Source: Polytrichum commune (Eukaryota > Streptophyta > Polytrichopsida > Polytrichales > Polytrichaceae). From it: a DNA stretch of 64,000 nucleotides. Position numbers and translations under genes: made by a program. The DNA lies in contig OX485804.1 in the NCBI GenBank assembly GCA_950295325.1, forward strand, positions 13,640,001 to 13,704,000, given 5' to 3'. Of the stretch, positions 61,153-64,000 are shown piece after piece. The notes beneath the pieces were generated by a model, which worked only from the letters and a program-made list of their open reading frames with translations, made no database searches and was not told where the DNA came from. Each line of letters opens with the position of its first letter. Positions within the stretch are counted from its first letter, which is position 1.

Positions 61153-61377
61153 TCATCCATCAACTAGAAATGGGTTTCTTGAGAAGTTAGGGTTAAGAGC
61201 GTATAGCTCAATGGGTAGTTCTCCAAATTCGGCCCACAAACTATGATAGGTAGTCAAAGAACTCATATTAACGTGAGACATCACATGCATCTTCATGCCC
61301 TTCTCAAAAGCCTTCCAATGAAAACTTTTCAAGTCGCCTCCCCAGATTTCCGTGCCATATATGAAAGTTGGAAGCAC
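61153..61377 (-). pseudogene. LINE reverse-transcriptase fragment
   Basis: A 74-residue frame contains YGTEIWGGDLKS, KGMKMHVMSHVN and FGELPIELYAL, the same segment as in the LINE pseudogene at about 26750-26900 but less damaged. It is a short internal piece of a non-LTR retrotransposon ORF2, in the opposite orientation. The adjacent MITE (61386-61770) may have interrupted it. Confidence 0.7.
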
Positions 61378-61385
61378 CTATAATG

Positions 61386-61770
61386 CATTGAGTATCTCAA
61401 TTAGTGAGGGTGGGCTAATAGTCAGCATGGGAAATTAGTGAAGGTGATACGAAATTTCGTTACGCTATGAAATTAGTGCCACCAAAAGATCTTCAAAGCA
61501 TTGTTCATCCTAGCATGATGCACTAAAAGTACTGGCACTTGGCACTATCCACTAACAAGCATGTGTTTCCATATAGATTTATCTCTCTACAAACACCTAA
61601 GAGCACACACTCATTTTCTTGAGACCTATAGTAAAGGAGCACGTATCCATAAATTTAGTGTCACTCAATAAAATTTTCAGCCCTCAATAACTTTAAGATT
61701 TGACCAAATAGTGTGTGGTCTGGGAATTAGTACCACCCACACCAATTGGGATAACTAGTGTAGTGAATAC
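61386..61770. mobile_element. MITE-like repeat, copy with both ends
   Basis: The left end (GTATCTCAATTAGTGAGGGTGGG) and the right end read inverted (GTTATCCCAATTGGTGTGGGTGG) form imperfect inverted repeats of about 35 bp. Its right half matches, inverted, 37617-37815. The ends resemble the intron MITE at 40066. Confidence 0.6.
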
Positions 61771-63110
61771 ATACTATTACTACCTAGGTCACAAATGAAA
61801 TTTATGCTTTTAGTATATTTATTTTCAATGTTATCTTTTTTAACATGCAAAAACATAACTAATTCAAATATGGTCCGATCATGTTGAAATTTTGGTTATA
61901 ACTTCAATATACATTTGCCTAGTTCTATAAAAATTTACTAACAATTTGCGATCCTTCAAGTAAACATAAATTACTCATATGAAGTGCTTTGACTTTCTAG
62001 AAATAGGCCCAGGCATGTAGGGGTCAATTTGCAAATATCACGCCCTTTTATTAGAAAGGGTGAAATGGGCATAAGCCTAATCACGCTAACCTCCTTAATG
62101 TCTCGCATGTGACATCAAGAAGGTATGTAATGTTAACATGAATGCATGATAATAGTGCAGCAAGTGACATTATCAAATGACACAAAGTCAACACTGCAAT
62201 AATGACAATGTGAGGCATGCAAGCACGCGGTTTGAATTCTTGGGTGGATTAATTTAATGTCACAACTTGTGATATACAGGAGGAAATTGTGGAAATTGTA
62301 GCAACAAGGAGGGAGATTTAATTGAGCACATCAATTGCCTAGGGTTTCAGGATAAGAGAGGGGGTGACAATACAGAGAGTGACATTACGGAGGCTAAGGT
62401 GCATGTCAAGTAGGTGCTCGATTTAATAATACAGGGTGTGCTTGCATTCTAAGGCTCATGAGGCATTGCCACATTCATCAAGATACAACTCAAGGAAAAT
62501 AAGAATATCAAGAACAAATCGTGATTTGTCTGAGAACAAGGTGAGATTATCACCCAAGTCAATGAACATGCCCTACTGTCGGGTATCTACCGAGACATCT
62601 AAACAAATATGATTGGAGATGGAGTACTGTCGCACAAAGCTATCCTTCAACTCAAACCCCACTTTATTCAATGGTTGGTGCCCTATGATTGATTATCCAT
62701 TGGTTCATTTACAGCTCAGGAGAGGAAACTGGGGAGGTGCTTCAACAGAAGAATATGGTGCTTGAGGGTTTCACAAGGGGCCAGGGAAAAATCACCTTAA
62801 CACTTCTGCACAGACACCTGACAATTCCTACAAAGGGAAAAGTCCCCCAAACGATGATGTTCAAGGAAACCCCGGTAGTATTTCCCAGACACAGCAGAAG
62901 CTACTTGACCATACTGAAGGCCCACTCGCAATGATACTGAAAGAAAGTATGAGCCCTCCCACAGTTTGACAAAGGAAGTCGATGCATCCAAAGCCATAGA
63001 ACCTGTGCTCATTGGCTCCCTCAAGACTGACAAAAAGAATTTTTACGTAACCCCATAAGTATTTGAAATCAAAATCTATACGGATACTGCTCGAAGTTAA
63101 GGCATACCTA
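61771..63110. other. Intergenic, nothing secure
   Basis: AT-rich up to about 62250, then more balanced. A short + strand frame near 62800-62960 reads like protein (Ser/Pro/Gln-rich) but has no recognisable domain, start or splice context, so it is not called as a gene. Confidence 0.4.
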
Positions 63111-63536
63111 TCACTGCTGCTGGGCTGCAGAACGGTAGAGATTGTAAGCTACGACTACAGCAACACCAGCACCTACTACAGCCAAAACAGCTTTTGTATC
63201 CTGGGCCTCCCACTCGTCTATCCACCTTGGCCATTTGAATTTTGATTTCTTCTTCTCCTCATATGGTCGAAGGGGGGCCTCTTCCTCCTGTTCGTCTCCA
63301 CACATCTGGTGCAGGTCTCGTGATCCAATGCGTGGCAGAAGAACAGCAGATAGCTTTCTGCTCTTTGTGGGCTGAGACGCTACTCCATTCTGCTTGGCAT
63401 CCTTTGGTTGCTTCTGCTCGTTAGCATCACCACATGCACAATCTCCACATTCTCCTGGTTTTGGCCCTTCTACCCCCCCAGCATCTGCGATCCTTTTCTG
63501 CTGGATTTCTTTCTGTTCGTCTTCAGTGAACCCCAT
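63111..63536 (-). CDS. Small predicted tail-anchored protein of unknown function
   Basis: 141 residues from ATG at 63536 to TGA at 63111. The start is supported by a probable splice acceptor (CATTGCAG) on the gene strand 7-8 bases upstream, implying an intron in the 5' leader. The N-terminal half is polar and charged with a Cys cluster, GECGDCACGD (about residues 28-37). A Glu-rich then Lys-rich segment is followed by KFKWPRWIDEWEAQD, and a C-terminal hydrophobic segment, AVLAVVGAGVAVVVAYNLY (about 116-134), leaves only a short tail. This layout suggests a tail-anchored membrane protein facing the cytosol. I do not recognise the family, and the Cys cluster could bind metal. The neighbour on this side is beyond the window end. 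Confidence 0.65.
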   Translation of the reverse strand: MGFTEDEQKEIQQKRIADAGGVEGPKPGECGDCACGDANEQKQPKDAKQNGVASQPTKSRKLSAVLLPRIGSRDLHQMCGDEQEEEAPLRPYEEKKKSKFKWPRWIDEWEAQDTKAVLAVVGAGVAVVVAYNLYRSAAQQQ

Positions 63537-64000
63537 TTGGCCCCTGCAATGGAAATCCAGCCTTTAAAAGGTGTCCTAGATGCCAATGAGAATCAAGAGT
63601 TACCATAGTCATTTGAACACTGCAGGTAACAATTTCTGACAACATTTCATCTAGAACCTTAGGCATTATCAAGTACAGTTTTGCGAGCTATGCAAATGTT
63701 CAATACAACCAATTCAGAACATTGATTTGTAGTTCTACTGATACTATTCAAAATATTGTAACCAAGTGTTTTTTGCACATGAATAACAATGATACAAAAA
63801 AAACTGTTGAACAGCATTCATACACATATAGTAATCCCAGCTACGCTACCTGACAAGCTACCCAGACAAGGTTCTGGTCAATGCAAACCAGGACTCATCC
63901 TTGTAGCTATCTGAAGTTTATCACCAACGTGGAAGACATTAATGCACTCATGCTTGAAATAGTTTCAGTTCAGGTGTAGGATGAAGTCGGTAGCTCCATT
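63537..64000 (-). other. 5' leader intron/upstream region of the small membrane protein gene
   Basis: On the - strand this precedes the start codon at 63536. The proposed acceptor adjoining the ATG implies that part of it is a leader intron, with the first exon in or beyond this segment. No other coding frame is evident. Confidence 0.4.

Noticed and set aside
62689-62960. Short protein-like + strand frames near 62700-62960
   Set aside because: No domain, no credible start or splice sites, and competing frames on the opposite strand. This is too weak to call.

Overview
The window is nuclear DNA of a land plant. The strongest organism marker is an intact 26-exon gene for the plant form of phosphatidylinositol 4-kinase alpha (38385-53982, about 2072 residues by my splice model). 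The rest is AT-rich, intron-bearing and full of transposon debris. The transposon proteins look more like those I associate with non-flowering plants (bryophyte, lycophyte or fern) than with angiosperms, but that is an impression and no species is claimed.

Layout. 1-5050 is repeat-rich sequence with no recognisable gene and one GCTG-type tandem repeat (about 2010-2670). 5061-19757 is the main discovery: a 14.7-kb DNA transposon bounded by an identical 10-bp target-site duplication (ATTAAGAAAA at 5051-5060 and 19758-19767) and imperfect terminal inverted repeats. It carries two divergent genes. On the + strand (15490-19137) is a Mutator-like (MULE) transposase with zinc-binding Cys/His clusters, a D..CxxH transposase core and a C-terminal SWIM finger. 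On the - strand (14696 down to 5955) is a nine-exon gene joining a ParB/sulfiredoxin-like domain to a permuted, beta-class-like DNA methyltransferase domain. That gene carries one nonsense codon and two 1-base homopolymer frameshifts, but all proposed splice sites fit in phase. Its introns hold a long minisatellite containing the palindrome CTGTCGGATCCGACAG, and the left subterminal region holds a 138-bp palindromic tandem repeat.

19768-38300 is intergenic and made largely of decayed mobile DNA: LINE reverse-transcriptase remnants, several families of short inverted-repeat elements (MITE or foldback types), one of them with a 12-bp flanking direct repeat, and a 5'-truncated retroelement (31389-34221). 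The latter encodes a possible methyltransferase-like fold, RNase H, a CCHC/RHN zinc motif and a PD-(D/E)xK-like nuclease, broken by three frameshifts.

38385-53982 is the PI4K alpha gene; its first intron contains a MITE and a diverged tandem duplication. 54000-64000 holds a 0.7-kb inverted-repeat element, a decayed protein kinase pseudogene (59208-60328), a LINE fragment next to another MITE, and on the - strand a small predicted tail-anchored protein (63111-63536).

Inference on function: within the large transposon, the transposase would bind the GTGAGCGG-rich ends and mobilise the element. The ParB-methyltransferase product is a candidate accessory protein acting on DNA, perhaps marking, reading or opposing chromatin marks on the element, by loose analogy to the VANC anti-silencing proteins of Arabidopsis VANDAL MULEs.
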